Source: Patella vulgata (Eukaryota; Mollusca; Gastropoda; Patellidae). From it: DNA of 64,000 nucleotides. The notes under the pieces were generated by a model that saw only the letters and a program-made list of their open reading frames with translations, was not told the DNA's origin and made no database searches. Where the stretch lies: the NCBI RefSeq assembly GCF_932274485.2, contig NC_065883.2, forward strand, positions 18,412,222 to 18,476,221, in the 5' to 3' direction. This document shows, piece by piece, positions 62,301 through 64,000 of the stretch (its first letter is position 1; every line of letters begins with the position of its first letter). Position numbers and translations under genes: made by a program.

Positions 62301-63502
62301 ATTGTCATAATCCACTTCACAGTTCATTCTGTTTGGCACATGAGATACTCAGGTATAACATCCCAATATACCAGGAAAACTCAAAAGTCAATAGTTAAAT
62401 ATACTCTTAGCATTCTGTTTTACATGCATACAGCAGGTCTTCTATACTGGTATATATTTGAATAAATTTGAAATAATGCTTTAAATTAAAATCTGTCAAG
62501 CTCTTATATCACAATACATTGATTTACCTCTTAACCAAGTATAGAAATAAAACTGAATTCCTATAAAAACAAAAAGGGATTTTACCAAAATGTTCCTGCT
62601 GAACTACATAAAGTAGCTTATAATAAAATACTACATCTACACACATACATGTACACTGTAGAGAGATAAGAACATCTAGAACATGAGGTTTATTAAGCAC
62701 TCTTCACTTTCCGACACAAAAAAATAAACAGAGAGGTAATTCACAAGACTTACTATCAGGTGTTGTTGGAATTCGATTTAACAAAGCTTCTTGGTGCTGC
62801 CCATCTCCTAATCCTGGAACTAATTGCAGAAATATCTGATGACATTCTTCAGACGCATTGTCTTGTAAAATTTGATACCATATGATGTAGAGTCTCATTC
62901 CTTCTCTTCTTAACTGGAATTAAAATAATGAAATAATACTGCTTGGACAGCTAATAAAATAATACTGCTTGGACAGCTAATGAAATAATACTGCTTGGAC
63001 AGCTAAGAAAATGTGCTATGCAACCTTTTGATGACAGCTTATTCTCCACATTTAAAACCTTCAAATACAAATCAAAACTATGGTCAGTTCTATTCTAGAT
63101 GTATTAATGATGCAAATTTGAAAAGAAACGAAACGGAAAGGGGTTTAACGTTCTGCTTTTCTTCACCGAGTGGGCTAATAAGAAAGAGAGAGAAATGGGG
63201 TTTAACATCCACTCGACACAAATAGGTCATTTCTAGACTAACACATGGTTGAATTTTATTTCAATAATTCGCTTGCGCGTAGGGCTCTTTAACAGTGGGA
63301 GGAAAGCAGAGGGCCCGGAGAAAACACACGAGGTTGGACAGGTGACCATACTCCGACTGAATTGAAATAATGGAACGTTTATATGCTGATGTCCATTCCC
63401 CAAACTTAATTGTAGATTAACTTTTAGAAGCAAATTTATTTAATTTTATGTATCATACCTTTATACAATTTCCTGGATGTAGTAACTTTTTCAAAATTCC
63501 AC
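13938..63502 (-). CDS. RALGAPA1: RALGAPA: Ral GTPase-activating protein subunit alpha, 43 exons, 5' end outside window
   Basis: Catalytic subunit of the RalGAP heterodimer, which with the beta subunit speeds GTP hydrolysis by the small GTPases RalA/RalB in the cytosol and at membranes (family knowledge). I joined 43 exons by homology to human RALGAPA1 recalled from memory. All 42 introns are GT-AG, all phases fit, and the sum (5744 nt) gives 1913 codons plus a stop. The vertebrate protein is about 2030 residues; only about the first 108 are missing here, off the right edge. Order: N-terminal helical region (w1-w14), disordered Ser-rich linker (w15-w18), middle helical region (w19-w34), Rap/Ran-GAP domain (w36-w41) with the catalytic Asn in [11 protein letters not shown] (codon 22361-22363), then a basic tail (w42-w43). 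Invertebrates commonly have one gene for the vertebrate RALGAPA1/A2 pair, so the symbol means orthology to both. Exons are listed separately. Confidence 0.95.
17246..17351 (-). CDS. RALGAPA1: Candidate alternative RALGAPA terminal exon
   Basis: A 106-bp GC-rich island inside the AT-rich last intron, with acceptor TTGTAG and donor-like GTGATG. Joined in phase 1 after w41 or w42 it reads [34 protein letters not shown] and stops, echoing the His-rich vertebrate end (APYHHLPSDADH). Read in phase 0 it is also open throughout ([20 protein letters not shown]), so the frame is not certain. It could be a second C terminus, a poison exon, or chance. Confidence 0.45.
18692..18850. repeat. Degenerate tandem repeat, ~56-bp unit, three copies
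   Basis: Three diverged units around 'CTGCCTCTAAACCCTTGAGC' followed by 'CCAAAACTCAT'. Intronic; no coding potential. Confidence 0.7.
20538..20645 (-). CDS. RALGAPA1: RALGAPA exon w42 (C-terminal tail)
   Basis: Ser/Thr-rich: [20 protein letters not shown] then SPSTLRQGR. Phase 1 both sides. If the donor GTAGGA is not used, the frame runs on [17 protein letters not shown] to a TAG near 20486, giving an alternative C terminus. Confidence 0.85.
20983..21098 (-). CDS. RALGAPA1: RALGAPA exon w41 (end of GAP domain)
   Basis: Reads [38 protein letters not shown], matching human [20 protein letters not shown] and FEDFAAQVFSPAP. Here the human protein ends within about 12 residues; this gene continues. 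Phase 2 in, phase 1 out. Confidence 0.97.
21726..21853 (-). CDS. RALGAPA1: RALGAPA exon w40 (GAP domain)
   Basis: Reads [30 protein letters not shown], matching human [20 protein letters not shown]. Donor GTATCC chosen because phase 2 joins w41 as [10 protein letters not shown], exactly the human [10 protein letters not shown]; the frame otherwise runs 9 codons to a stop. Confidence 0.95.
22220..22378 (-). CDS. RALGAPA1: RALGAPA exon w39 (GAP catalytic asparagine)
   Basis: Reads [20 protein letters not shown] then [12 protein letters not shown], near-identical to human. The Asn of HLGND (codon 22361-22363) corresponds to the asparagine thumb of Rap1GAP and tuberin-type GAPs, so the domain should be catalytically competent. 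Phase 0 both sides; donor GTTAGT. Confidence 0.99.
22722..23062. mobile_element. MITE family 1, copy in RALGAPA intron
   Basis: 341 bp, ends like 58235-58592, flanked by ACACTGCT (22714-22721 and 23063-23070). Lies between w38 and w39; interior has GACGTCAC and CGATCGAAG segments shared with the 58-kb copy. Confidence 0.88.
23191..23346 (-). CDS. RALGAPA1: RALGAPA exon w38 (GAP domain)
   Basis: 52 codons: [40 protein letters not shown], matching human [20 protein letters not shown] and [20 protein letters not shown]. Phase 0 both sides. Confidence 0.98.
23557..24236. mobile_element. GC-rich hAT-like remnant with internal repeats
   Basis: Right end, inverted, is CAGTGGCGGCGCCAGCC, a common hAT end; left end is a G-rich palindrome starting CAGGGGGAGG. 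The motif GCATTTCCGGCAGTCTATTT occurs at about 23739 and 23957, and in altered form near 24099. It stops 19 nt from the w37 donor. Confidence 0.65.
24256..24379 (-). CDS. RALGAPA1: RALGAPA exon w37 (GAP domain)
   Basis: Reads [20 protein letters not shown] and [11 protein letters not shown], nearly identical to human [20 protein letters not shown] and [11 protein letters not shown]. Phase 2 in, phase 0 out. A GC-rich transposon remnant ends 19 nt into the following intron. Confidence 0.98.
24861..24932 (-). CDS. RALGAPA1: RALGAPA exon w36 (entry to Rap/Ran-GAP domain)
   Basis: Reads [20 protein letters not shown], matching human FHLLKKNEKLLRELRNLD. Phase 2 both sides; donor GTATGT. Confidence 0.95.
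25049..25375. repeat. Two adjoining minisatellites sharing a core
   Basis: 25049-25215: about five 23-bp units TATTTGAAAATAAAGCATATGTA-like, then two 25-bp variants. 25240-25375: about six or seven 19-bp units CATATTTTTCAAAATAAAG. Both contain AAAATAAAGCATAT. Confidence 0.88.
25420..25527 (-). CDS. RALGAPA1: RALGAPA exon w35
   Basis: Reads [20 protein letters not shown], matching human [20 protein letters not shown], just ahead of the GAP domain. Phase 2 both sides. Confidence 0.95.
25528..27392 (-). other. Intron between w34 and w35, left part
   Basis: AT-rich, with a dispersed-repeat fragment at 26380-26700; no exon-like GC island noticed. Confidence 0.5.
26380..26700. repeat. Fragment of dispersed 'GGACAATAACTCT' repeat
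   Basis: AAGGACAATAACTCTTTAAC and AGAGTGTTCACAAGTTTCTA recur in similar order at 48590, 52540 and 57770. Unclassified interspersed repeat. Confidence 0.5.
27397..27744. mobile_element. MITE family 2 (TTAA target), full copy
   Basis: Flanked by TTAA (27393-27396, 27745-27748). Inverted ends AGATGCATTATGTGAGATTC and, from the right, AGATGCATTATGTAAGAGTT. TTAA fits piggyBac- or Kolobok-type parents. Confidence 0.85.
27830..28011 (-). CDS. RALGAPA1: RALGAPA exon w34
   Basis: Reads [30 protein letters not shown], matching human [20 protein letters not shown]. Then a helical segment [20 protein letters not shown]. Phase 0 in, phase 2 out. Confidence 0.96.
28394..29924 (+). mobile_element. Tc1-type DNA transposon, apparently intact
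   Basis: 1531-bp element with near-perfect terminal inverted repeats starting TACTATTCAAAAAAAGTAGG at both ends, flanked by TA target duplications (28392-28393 and 29925-29926). It holds one uninterrupted transposase gene. It occupies most of the intron between w33 and w34, antisense to RALGAPA. A near-identical copy at 37544-39867 points to recent activity. Confidence 0.95.
28689..29708 (+). CDS. Tc1-family transposase, DD34E, 339 aa, intact
   Basis: Cut-and-paste transposase. N-terminal helix-turn-helix DNA-binding region (about residues 1-110; [20 protein letters not shown] at the start), then an RNaseH-fold DDE domain: first Asp in VMFSDESRF, second in FQDDNARCH, Glu in SPIEHVWD. I count 34 residues between the second Asp and the Glu, the Tc1 spacing. 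[11 protein letters not shown] is also a family hallmark. Length equals the family norm (about 340). The ATG starts the conserved N terminus; ends GGFTRY as is common. All three catalytic residues are present, so it may still be active. Confidence 0.96.
   Translation: MRRLTQNERLRALGMLQIGTTQAVVARTMNVSQSVISRLWSRYRDTQSVQDRPRSGRPRATTQAQDRFIRTLALRNRVITANQISARLQTDTGVRVSGQTIRNRLHGGHLRAQRPRVIPCLRDHHIQARRRWCRDRQHWENRRWSNVMFSDESRFTVDFLDRRRRVWRRRNERFQDVNVIRHDRFGGGSVMVWGGITVAGRKALHAVAGRVTGQYYRDNILAVHVVPFARRHGRRFIFQDDNARCHRARIVTGYLQQQNITTLCWRALSPDLSPIEHVWDMLGQRLRQRQQRPANVQELAAVLQQEWDNLDQNDLRRLIRSMPRRINACLANRGGFTRY
29958..30115 (-). CDS. RALGAPA1: RALGAPA exon w33
   Basis: Variable loop: [20 protein letters not shown] then [12 protein letters not shown], matching human RDEEDVLDELLQ at its end. 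Phase 1 in, phase 0 out; donor GTAAGT. The Tc1 copy at 28394-29924 begins 33 nt beyond the donor. Confidence 0.92.
30607..30885 (-). mobile_element. SINE family B copy
   Basis: Body with GGACCCGGAGAAAACCCACA; ends in CATTCGGCCACTCC at the tRNA-like head. In the intron between w32 and w33. Confidence 0.75.
30944..31091 (-). CDS. RALGAPA1: RALGAPA exon w32
   Basis: Reads [38 protein letters not shown], matching human [20 protein letters not shown] and RDLSGKYSWDSAILYGPP. Phase 0 in, phase 1 out. Confidence 0.96.
31171..31551. mobile_element. MITE family 2 copy
   Basis: TTAA at 31167-31170 and 31552-31555; right part shares GACCTGCAATAGGCAGATTT with the other copies; left part shares AGATCAGATAAAGAGC. 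Confidence 0.75.
31775..31868 (+). repeat. Retroposon 3' end with (ATT)n tail
   Basis: CACTCAGCGCTATACAAATT followed by a run of ATT. Such ends are common in SINEs and in some LINEs; the source element is not identifiable here. Confidence 0.55.
31975..32028 (-). CDS. RALGAPA1: RALGAPA exon w31
   Basis: 18 codons reading [18 protein letters not shown], matching human FFVLNNTTLVSCIQI. Phase 0 both sides; acceptor CTTTTCAG. Confidence 0.93.
32281..32572 (-). mobile_element. SINE family B copy with GA microsatellite tail
   Basis: GA-rich tail, body with GGAGGAAACCGGAGGACC-like module, and head read on the minus strand as GGATGGCCGAATGGTTAGCA with B box GGTTTCGATTCCCC. Confidence 0.8.
32827..32976 (-). 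CDS. RALGAPA1: RALGAPA exon w30
   Basis: 50 codons: [20 protein letters not shown] and [13 protein letters not shown], matching human [20 protein letters not shown] and ELSPELFESPNIQ. Phase 0 both sides. A 5'-truncated SINE lies about 65 nt upstream of its acceptor. Confidence 0.96.
33040..33322 (+). mobile_element. SINE family A, 5'-truncated
   Basis: Body and (CATTT)n tail of family A, head missing. Close upstream of w30. Confidence 0.8.
33477..33781. mobile_element. hAT-like MITE, 305 bp
   Basis: Ends AAGGGGTGTCAAACTC and, inverted, CTTGGGTGTCAAACATG; flanked by ATCTACAT (33469-33476) and ATCTACAC (33782-33789), an 8-bp duplication with one change. The GGGGTGTCAAA end is typical of hAT elements. 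Confidence 0.85.
33940..34191 (-). CDS. RALGAPA1: RALGAPA exon w29
   Basis: 84 codons, mostly a variable Ser/Asn-rich loop, ending in IVKLAART, the match to human [19 protein letters not shown]. The frame stays open past the donor, but GTAAGT after IVKLAART joins w30 exactly where the human sequence continues. Confidence 0.92.
34508..34618 (-). CDS. RALGAPA1: RALGAPA exon w28
   Basis: 37 codons: [20 protein letters not shown] and CLYKVFR, matching human [20 protein letters not shown] and CIYKVLH. Phase 0 both sides, donor GTATGG. Confidence 0.94.
35147..35215 (-). CDS. RALGAPA1: RALGAPA exon w27
   Basis: 23 codons: [20 protein letters not shown] then EKR, matching human [20 protein letters not shown]. 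Phase 0 both sides; donor GTACAT is weak. Confidence 0.88.
35365..35740 (+). mobile_element. SINE family A, full-length with 10-bp target duplication
   Basis: 376 bp between two copies of GTGTTACCAC (35355-35364 and 35741-35750). Head AGGGTGGCTAAAAGGGTAAG, B box GTGTTTGATCC. Defines the family's true ends. Confidence 0.92.
35906..36016 (-). CDS. RALGAPA1: RALGAPA exon w26
   Basis: 37 codons: [20 protein letters not shown] then TYLPKKIVE, matching human [20 protein letters not shown]. Phase 0 both sides. Confidence 0.94.
36150..36312. mobile_element. MITE family 2, right-half fragment
   Basis: GTTCTAATCCATTTAAATCT through ATTGGCAGATTTAGC match 27590-27740 and 31400-31545. Confidence 0.65.
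36411..36519 (-). CDS. RALGAPA1: RALGAPA exon w25
   Basis: Reads [20 protein letters not shown] and [16 protein letters not shown], matching human [20 protein letters not shown] and HPQIKEALNVICVSLK. Phase 2 in, phase 0 out. Confidence 0.95.
36828..36886 (-). CDS. RALGAPA1: RALGAPA exon w24
   Basis: Reads [20 protein letters not shown] across the junction with w25, matching human [20 protein letters not shown]. Phase 0 in, phase 2 out. Confidence 0.93.
37760..38779 (-). pseudogene. Tc1-family transposase with one premature stop
   Basis: Same 339-codon gene as at 28689-29708. One in-frame TGA at 38348-38350 replaces a Trp codon (TGG) just before the first catalytic Asp, leaving two open parts (38348-38779 and 37760-38347). 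I see roughly ten amino acid differences from the intact copy, and the catalytic motifs [14 protein letters not shown] and PIEHVWD remain. A young, inactivated copy. Confidence 0.93.
39037..39822. mobile_element. Nested non-autonomous DNA transposon, 786 bp
   Basis: Ends TAGGGTGACCCA and, inverted, TAGGGTGGCCCA. Flanked by the 7-bp direct repeat ATTATGC (39030-39036, 39823-39829), which is single in the intact Tc1 copy, so the insertion is defined exactly. No transposase seen inside. Superfamily open; hAT-like ends are possible. Confidence 0.88.
39950..40075 (-). CDS. RALGAPA1: RALGAPA exon w23
   Basis: 42 codons: [20 protein letters not shown], matching human PRVEAQVLLGSLVCFPNLY. Phase 0 both sides. 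The Tc1 copy at 37544-39867 begins only 82 nt into the following intron. Confidence 0.95.
40257..40388 (-). CDS. RALGAPA1: RALGAPA exon w22
   Basis: 44 codons: [20 protein letters not shown] then [18 protein letters not shown], matching human [20 protein letters not shown] and MLIMDFIVAAGRVASSAF. Phase 0 both sides. Confidence 0.95.
40668..40849 (-). mobile_element. SINE family B, tail-truncated
   Basis: Starts in a GA run, then GTGGGAGGAAACTGGATGCC; ends at the head CATTCGGTCATCCACC. Confidence 0.75.
41017..41490 (-). repeat. Minisatellite built from exon w21 end plus its splice donor, 10 x 47 bp
   Basis: Ten units; on the minus strand each contains the last codons of w21 (LVSPDQ) followed by GTTAGT or a close variant. 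The first unit in gene order is the real exon end (41448-41490); nine follow in the intron. Confidence 0.93.
41448..41603 (-). CDS. RALGAPA1: RALGAPA exon w21 (3' end and donor tandemly amplified downstream)
   Basis: 52 codons: [20 protein letters not shown] and [14 protein letters not shown], matching human [20 protein letters not shown] and YNIMHCGLLHIDQ. Donor GTTAGT. The last ~38 nt of the exon plus this donor are repeated nine more times just inside the intron (41017-41447). Reading past the true donor meets a stop after ten codons. Confidence 0.95.
41882..41980 (-). CDS. RALGAPA1: RALGAPA exon w20
   Basis: 33 codons reading [20 protein letters not shown] then [13 protein letters not shown], matching human [20 protein letters not shown]. 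Phase 0 both sides. Confidence 0.95.
42116..42690. repeat. Minisatellite, 14 x ~41 bp, with seven-unit higher-order repeat
   Basis: Unit centred on CATCATGGTCATGTGTTAGT. Units 2-7 carry the same order of variants as units 9-14, so a block of about 286 bp was duplicated once. Intron between w19 and w20. Confidence 0.9.
42864..43045 (-). CDS. RALGAPA1: RALGAPA exon w19
   Basis: Reads [20 protein letters not shown] then [20 protein letters not shown], matching human [20 protein letters not shown] and [20 protein letters not shown]. Start of the conserved middle region. Phase 1 in, phase 0 out. Confidence 0.96.
43508..43662. mobile_element. Palindromic MITE, 155 bp
   Basis: TGATAAATAAAATCTCCTAT at the left, inverted at the right as TGATAAATAGAGAATCTCCT; inner arms GATATCAAAAAATATCA. 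Between w18 and w19. Confidence 0.7.
43985..44137 (-). CDS. RALGAPA1: RALGAPA exon w18 (linker, symmetric phase 1)
   Basis: Reads [20 protein letters not shown] then [19 protein letters not shown], matching human [26 protein letters not shown]. Rich in SP sites, so a likely target of proline-directed kinases (inference). Phase 1 both sides. Confidence 0.92.
44476..44520 (-). repeat. SINE tail fragment
   Basis: ATGAAATGAAATGGGGTTTA and a few body bases; tail of family A in the intron between w17 and w18. Confidence 0.6.
44626..44775 (-). CDS. RALGAPA1: RALGAPA exon w17 (linker, symmetric phase 1)
   Basis: 50 codons of acidic, Ser/Thr-rich linker including [19 protein letters not shown] and [18 protein letters not shown]. 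It resembles the human linker loosely ([20 protein letters not shown]). Phase 1 both sides. Confidence 0.85.
45503..45583 (-). CDS. RALGAPA1: RALGAPA exon w16 (linker, symmetric phase 1)
   Basis: 27 codons of low-complexity linker: [20 protein letters not shown] then LSPTES. Little homology; supported by clean splice sites, an open frame and matching 1-1 phase between w15 and w17. Likely skippable. Confidence 0.8.
45967..46140. repeat. Tandem repeat, 32-bp unit, about five copies
   Basis: Unit TATTCGAATATTCTAAGTCA plus AATAC/TTCAAATGC. Intron between w15 and w16. Confidence 0.8.
46786..47088 (-). CDS. RALGAPA1: RALGAPA exon w15 (start of disordered linker)
   Basis: Largest exon seen (303 nt). 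Reads [20 protein letters not shown], matching human SVDKSFSRGWSRDQPGQ, then a Ser/Pro-rich stretch and [20 protein letters not shown]. In mammals this linker carries the Akt site; no RxRxx(S/T) motif is visible here. Phase 1 both sides. Confidence 0.93.
47400..47632 (-). mobile_element. SINE family B copy
   Basis: Body and head well kept (GGACCCGGAGAAAACCCACG; CATGCCAGTTGACTCAATTA; ATTCGGTCATCCAACCTCC). Tail lost. Confidence 0.8.
47976..48090 (-). CDS. RALGAPA1: RALGAPA exon w14
   Basis: Reads [20 protein letters not shown] then [16 protein letters not shown], the end of the N-terminal helical region, matching human [20 protein letters not shown]. The basic run KEKRKRGK marks the start of the linker. 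Phase 0 in, phase 1 out. Confidence 0.96.
48232..48575. mobile_element. MITE family 3, 344 bp, 8-bp target duplication
   Basis: Imperfect ~60-bp inverted ends sharing GGTATACCCAGTAGTATCG-like and CCCTGGGTCCATT blocks, flanked by GGTTACAT (48224-48231 and 48576-48583). Confidence 0.88.
48590..48990. repeat. Dispersed repeat related to 57770-58150
   Basis: Shares GTGTCTCACTGATCTGAACA, a GAGTGTTCAAATGACA block and an ACAACAATGTG... end followed by TTTAATGTGGGTGCATA. Confidence 0.55.
49001..49123 (-). CDS. RALGAPA1: RALGAPA exon w13
   Basis: Reads [15 protein letters not shown] and [16 protein letters not shown], matching human [15 protein letters not shown] and ELWDDLLSVLSSLTYW. Phase 0 both sides, donor GTAAG. 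Confidence 0.95.
49459..49570 (-). CDS. RALGAPA1: RALGAPA exon w12
   Basis: Reads [16 protein letters not shown] and later [10 protein letters not shown], matching human WEQMLLVLLRVTESVL and AGRLAGPLFQ. Phase 2 in, phase 0 out. Confidence 0.95.
49842..49941. repeat. Left copy of ~118-bp tandem duplication split by the Helentron-type element
   Basis: Matches 50599-50701 almost base for base (starts GAAGCTAAGTATAAAAGAA). It contains a SINE tail fragment. The duplication predates the insertion. Confidence 0.85.
49942..50580 (+). mobile_element. Helentron-type (pearl-like) element with four ~145-bp core repeats
   Basis: Starts TCTATATATATATTTGTGAC and ends CTGCTAG, inserted between A and T with no duplication, the Helitron/Helentron pattern. 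Inside: a CTGT/GTCT microsatellite (about 49971-50004), then four core units starting near 50001, 50147, 50293 and 50436, each with TGTTCGGGGTTGGCGGCTAC. Left arm, tetranucleotide repeat and tandem core match the mollusc 'pearl' architecture. Non-autonomous; open frames across it are repeat artefacts. Confidence 0.85.
50599..50716. repeat. Right copy of the tandem duplication: preserved empty site
   Basis: Reads GATGTTACATTTCATATAAA without interruption, where the left copy carries the element after GATGTTACA. It proves the element's exact ends. Confidence 0.85.
50758..50831 (-). CDS. RALGAPA1: RALGAPA exon w11
   Basis: Reads [19 protein letters not shown], matching human TDMCKRILNIYRYMVVQVS. 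Ends in phase 2 inside the Trp codon of the WEQML motif that continues in w12. Confidence 0.95.
51768..52013 (-). CDS. RALGAPA1: RALGAPA exon w10
   Basis: 82 codons. The 5' half is variable ([15 protein letters not shown] matches human NGSYQGALHNASEE); the 3' half is strongly conserved, [20 protein letters not shown] against human [20 protein letters not shown]. Phase 0 both sides, donor GTAGGA. Confidence 0.95.
52540..53330. repeat. Diverged copies of the same dispersed repeat
   Basis: Blocks AGCAGATCAGATGATAACTA, GGCCATAACTCTAGAGGTAT and GGGCAATAACTCTGAAGGTT recur; also an A-rich tract nearby (52440-52530). Confidence 0.55.
53000..53095. repeat. Two-copy tandem repeat, AT-rich
   Basis: TTTTAATAATACATATTATA occurs twice, each followed by an AGAGATATAATA variant. 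Confidence 0.75.
53363..53488 (-). CDS. RALGAPA1: RALGAPA exon w9
   Basis: 42 codons starting [12 protein letters not shown], matching human EEKPLFMQEP, then an acidic Ser-rich loop ending [10 protein letters not shown]. Phase 0 both sides, so it could be skipped in frame. Donor GTATGT. Confidence 0.9.
54133..54204 (-). CDS. RALGAPA1: RALGAPA exon w8
   Basis: 24 codons reading [24 protein letters not shown] in pieces: the end [12 protein letters not shown] matches human RKVVKVYQEWIQ. Phase 0 both sides; donor GTAAG. Confidence 0.92.
54339..54609 (-). CDS. RALGAPA1: RALGAPA exon w7
   Basis: Starts with an acidic, serine-rich disordered stretch ([20 protein letters not shown]), then folds back into the conserved [19 protein letters not shown] and ECFRQ, matching human LTDIEIVRRVFSSKRSNVN. 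Phase 2 in, phase 0 out; donor GTTTGTG is weaker than most. Confidence 0.92.
55241..55385 (-). CDS. RALGAPA1: RALGAPA exon w6
   Basis: Contains [20 protein letters not shown], the counterpart of human [20 protein letters not shown]. Phase 1 in, phase 2 out. The open frame runs only one codon past the donor (GTAAGA) before a stop, which supports splicing there. Confidence 0.9.
55455..55832 (-). mobile_element. SINE family B, composite
   Basis: Two tail starts (AGTTTAACGTCCACTTGACA and GGGTTTAACATCCACTCAAC) separated by a GA run, then the body, part of which is repeated (second TCATTTTTATATCAATAATT). Looks like one copy in another or a rearrangement. Confidence 0.7.
56064..56202 (-). CDS. RALGAPA1: RALGAPA exon w5
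   Basis: Reads [11 protein letters not shown], then [17 protein letters not shown], the match to human FSHFKKYYLPYIFPNIC. Phase 0 in, phase 1 out, donor GTAAGA. Confidence 0.93.
56702..56823 (-). CDS. RALGAPA1: RALGAPA exon w4
   Basis: Reads [12 protein letters not shown] then [16 protein letters not shown], matching human DLTSYFLEALLKYIV. The acceptor is the AG just before CTTGCAG; the closer AG gives the wrong phase. Phase 1 in, phase 0 out; donor GTGAGC. Confidence 0.9.
57770..58150. repeat. Dispersed repeat, best-kept copy
   Basis: Contains AAGGGACATAACTCTAGAAT, a GAGTGTTCACATAAAA block and GACAGACGGACAGGAGAAGA, ending near TTCAATGTGGGCACATAC. Confidence 0.6.
58235..58592. mobile_element. 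MITE family 1, full copy
   Basis: 358 bp with inverted ends CAATCTGATTAAAACACA, flanked by the 8-bp duplication TTATGAAA (58227-58234 and 58593-58600). No transposase. The 8-bp duplication fits hAT-like or Merlin-like parents; ends are not typical of either. Confidence 0.92.
58809..58841 (-). CDS. RALGAPA1: RALGAPA microexon w3 (33 nt, likely cassette)
   Basis: A 33-nt exon with CCAG acceptor and GTAAGT donor, reading [11 protein letters not shown] in phase 1 in and phase 1 out. Since w2 also ends in phase 1 and w4 starts in phase 1, the frame is kept with or without it. It lies in a loop that varies among species, so homology support is weak; the splice sites and phase carry the call. Confidence 0.65.
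59740..59940. other. GC/CpG-rich island in the w2-w3 intron
   Basis: Stands out from flanks of about 30% GC: CGTATCCCGGGATTTT, CCCGACCGGCATATACGGCC. On the minus strand there is a short frame [20 protein letters not shown]. Could be an alternative promoter or first exon, or an old insertion. Confidence 0.3.
60690..60990. repeat. Repeat fragments shared with 28200-28320
   Basis: CAAGAACAACAAGATGAGTA and CCAGTTCCTGG lie in the same order as CAAGAACAACAAGACGAGTG and CCAGTTCCTGG near 28262. The motif TTGTTCGACCTAAAA also occurs twice (60688 and 60750). Confidence 0.5.
61036..61753. mobile_element. MITE family 2 copy holding a nested hAT-like element
   Basis: TTAA at 61032-61035 and 61754-61757; ends CATTATGTAAGATTTACAAT and GAAATAGGCAGATTTATCTC. 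Split by 61393-61705. Confidence 0.78.
61393..61705. mobile_element. Nested hAT-like MITE, 313 bp
   Basis: Inverted ends CAGGGTTCCCGCGG, flanked by TAATA on both sides (5 bp). Interior repeats AATTCAAGGATATTCAA many times. Confidence 0.82.
62754..62913 (-). CDS. RALGAPA1: RALGAPA exon w2
   Basis: Begins [14 protein letters not shown], matching human IRREGVRLFLLWLQ, and continues through a surface segment ending in IPTTPD. Donor GTAAGT; phase 0 in, phase 1 out. Part of the N-terminal helical-repeat region. Confidence 0.92.
62936..63008. repeat. Three 26-bp tandem units
   Basis: TAATACTGCTTGGACAGCTA followed by ATAAAA, ATGAAA, AGAAAA. Just upstream of w2. Confidence 0.88.
63126..63362 (-). 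mobile_element. SINE A tail fragment joined to truncated SINE B
   Basis: 63126-63183 is the tail of family A (GGGGTTTAACGTTCTGCTTT); 63190-63362 is family B without its head. Confidence 0.7.
63459..63502 (-). CDS. RALGAPA1: RALGAPA exon w1
   Basis: Reads [14 protein letters not shown] after two bases that complete a codon from an upstream exon outside the window. It matches human GLILKKLLHTGNSLK near residue 110. AG before 63502, GTATG donor after 63459; ends in phase 0. Short (44 nt), but it joins w2 exactly. Confidence 0.85.
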
Positions 63503-63668
63503 CTGTGTAAACAAATAAAATTACATACATGTAGTACAACCATCTTACAACAATAGTAAAGGCCTATACACACCAAAGACTATTTCTCAGGTAGTTTTGA
63601 TCCTTACCAATAATCACTGATCTGCAATAAATTGCATAGTTCAACAGAGGGTCCATAAGGTATTTGTG

Positions 63669-64000
63669 CAGGGGTGTTAAACTCATTCGATTCAGGGGCC
63701 ACATGAACTAAAATTTTACATCAAGTTGGCCGGAGATATACAAAATATCAAGATTAAGTCAAACGTCCCAGAACTTTACTGAATTCGGAAAACAAAGCCA
63801 AACGTCCTTGACATGGGTAATTTTTGTAGACTGGTTTTCAAGTTGCCAAGAAATAATATTGAACATAACGTTTTTTTGTATTACATACAACTTAGATTAT
63901 ATCTATGACATATAGTACAGAAGTTAGAGATTTCCATCTCTAGTTTCTAAAAATTATCGACACTTAAGTTTGTTGAAATTTGTTCCACGGATCACATGTT
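63669..64000. mobile_element. hAT-like MITE, second copy, cut by window end
   Basis: Starts CAGGGGTGTTAAACTCATTC and follows 33477-33781 with a ~65-bp extra segment near 63760-63830. Right end is outside. Confidence 0.8.

Larger units (their letters stand above)
58842..62753 (-). other. Intron between w2 and w3
   Basis: 3.9 kb holding the CpG-rich island at 59740-59940, shared fragments at 60690-60990 and the nested MITE pair at 61036-61753. No exon with homology to RALGAPA seen. Confidence 0.55.

Noticed and set aside
1-64000. Reverse transcriptase, capsid or envelope-bearing elements
   Set aside because: I looked for RT, integrase and long terminal repeats in the translations and saw none I could support.

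Overview
The window looks like an AT-rich animal genome, most probably a gastropod mollusc or another lophotrochozoan. The reasons are the many short GT-AG introns, the animal-type Ral GTPase-activating protein gene, a 'pearl'/Helentron-type element (a class known from molluscs), and two tRNA-headed SINE families with a mollusc-like tail. The species call is inference; the gene call is firm.

One host gene dominates. RALGAPA, the catalytic alpha subunit of the RalGAP complex (homologue of human RALGAPA1/RALGAPA2), runs on the minus strand from the right edge to 13938. I could read 43 coding exons by hand, named w1-w43 from 5' to 3'. Every junction is GT-AG and all phases agree. The joined reading has 1913 codons plus a stop, and lacks only about the first 108 residues, which lie beyond 64000. 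w1-w14 encode the N-terminal helical region, w15-w18 a serine-rich disordered linker, w19-w34 the central helical region, w36-w41 the Rap/Ran-GAP domain with its catalytic asparagine in HLGND, and w42-w43 a basic serine-rich tail. The 3' end seems to have alternatives: retention of the last intron, or a GC-rich exon at 17246-17351.

Positions 1-13900 lie beyond the 3' end of the gene. They hold no gene I can recognise and are full of repeats: SINEs, a short Helentron-like copy, MITEs, a ~430-bp repeat array interrupted by a foldback element with telomere-like motifs, and an old Tc1-like transposon (9947-11473).

The introns are also loaded with mobile DNA. Two nearly identical Tc1-type transposons sit in opposite orientation: an apparently intact copy at 28394-29924, and a copy at 37544-39867 with one nonsense codon and a nested 786-bp element. 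Together they flank exons w24-w33 as a ~1.5-kb inverted repeat. Other intronic elements are a four-unit Helentron-like element at 49942-50580 whose empty site is preserved next to it, several MITE families with readable target-site duplications, and minisatellites. One minisatellite at 41017-41490 is a tenfold amplification of the end of exon w21 together with its splice donor.

I found no new multi-gene system, RNA gene or CRISPR array, and no viral or LTR element that I could recognise. The most notable observations concern how repeats interact with the splicing and 3'-end choice of RALGAPA.
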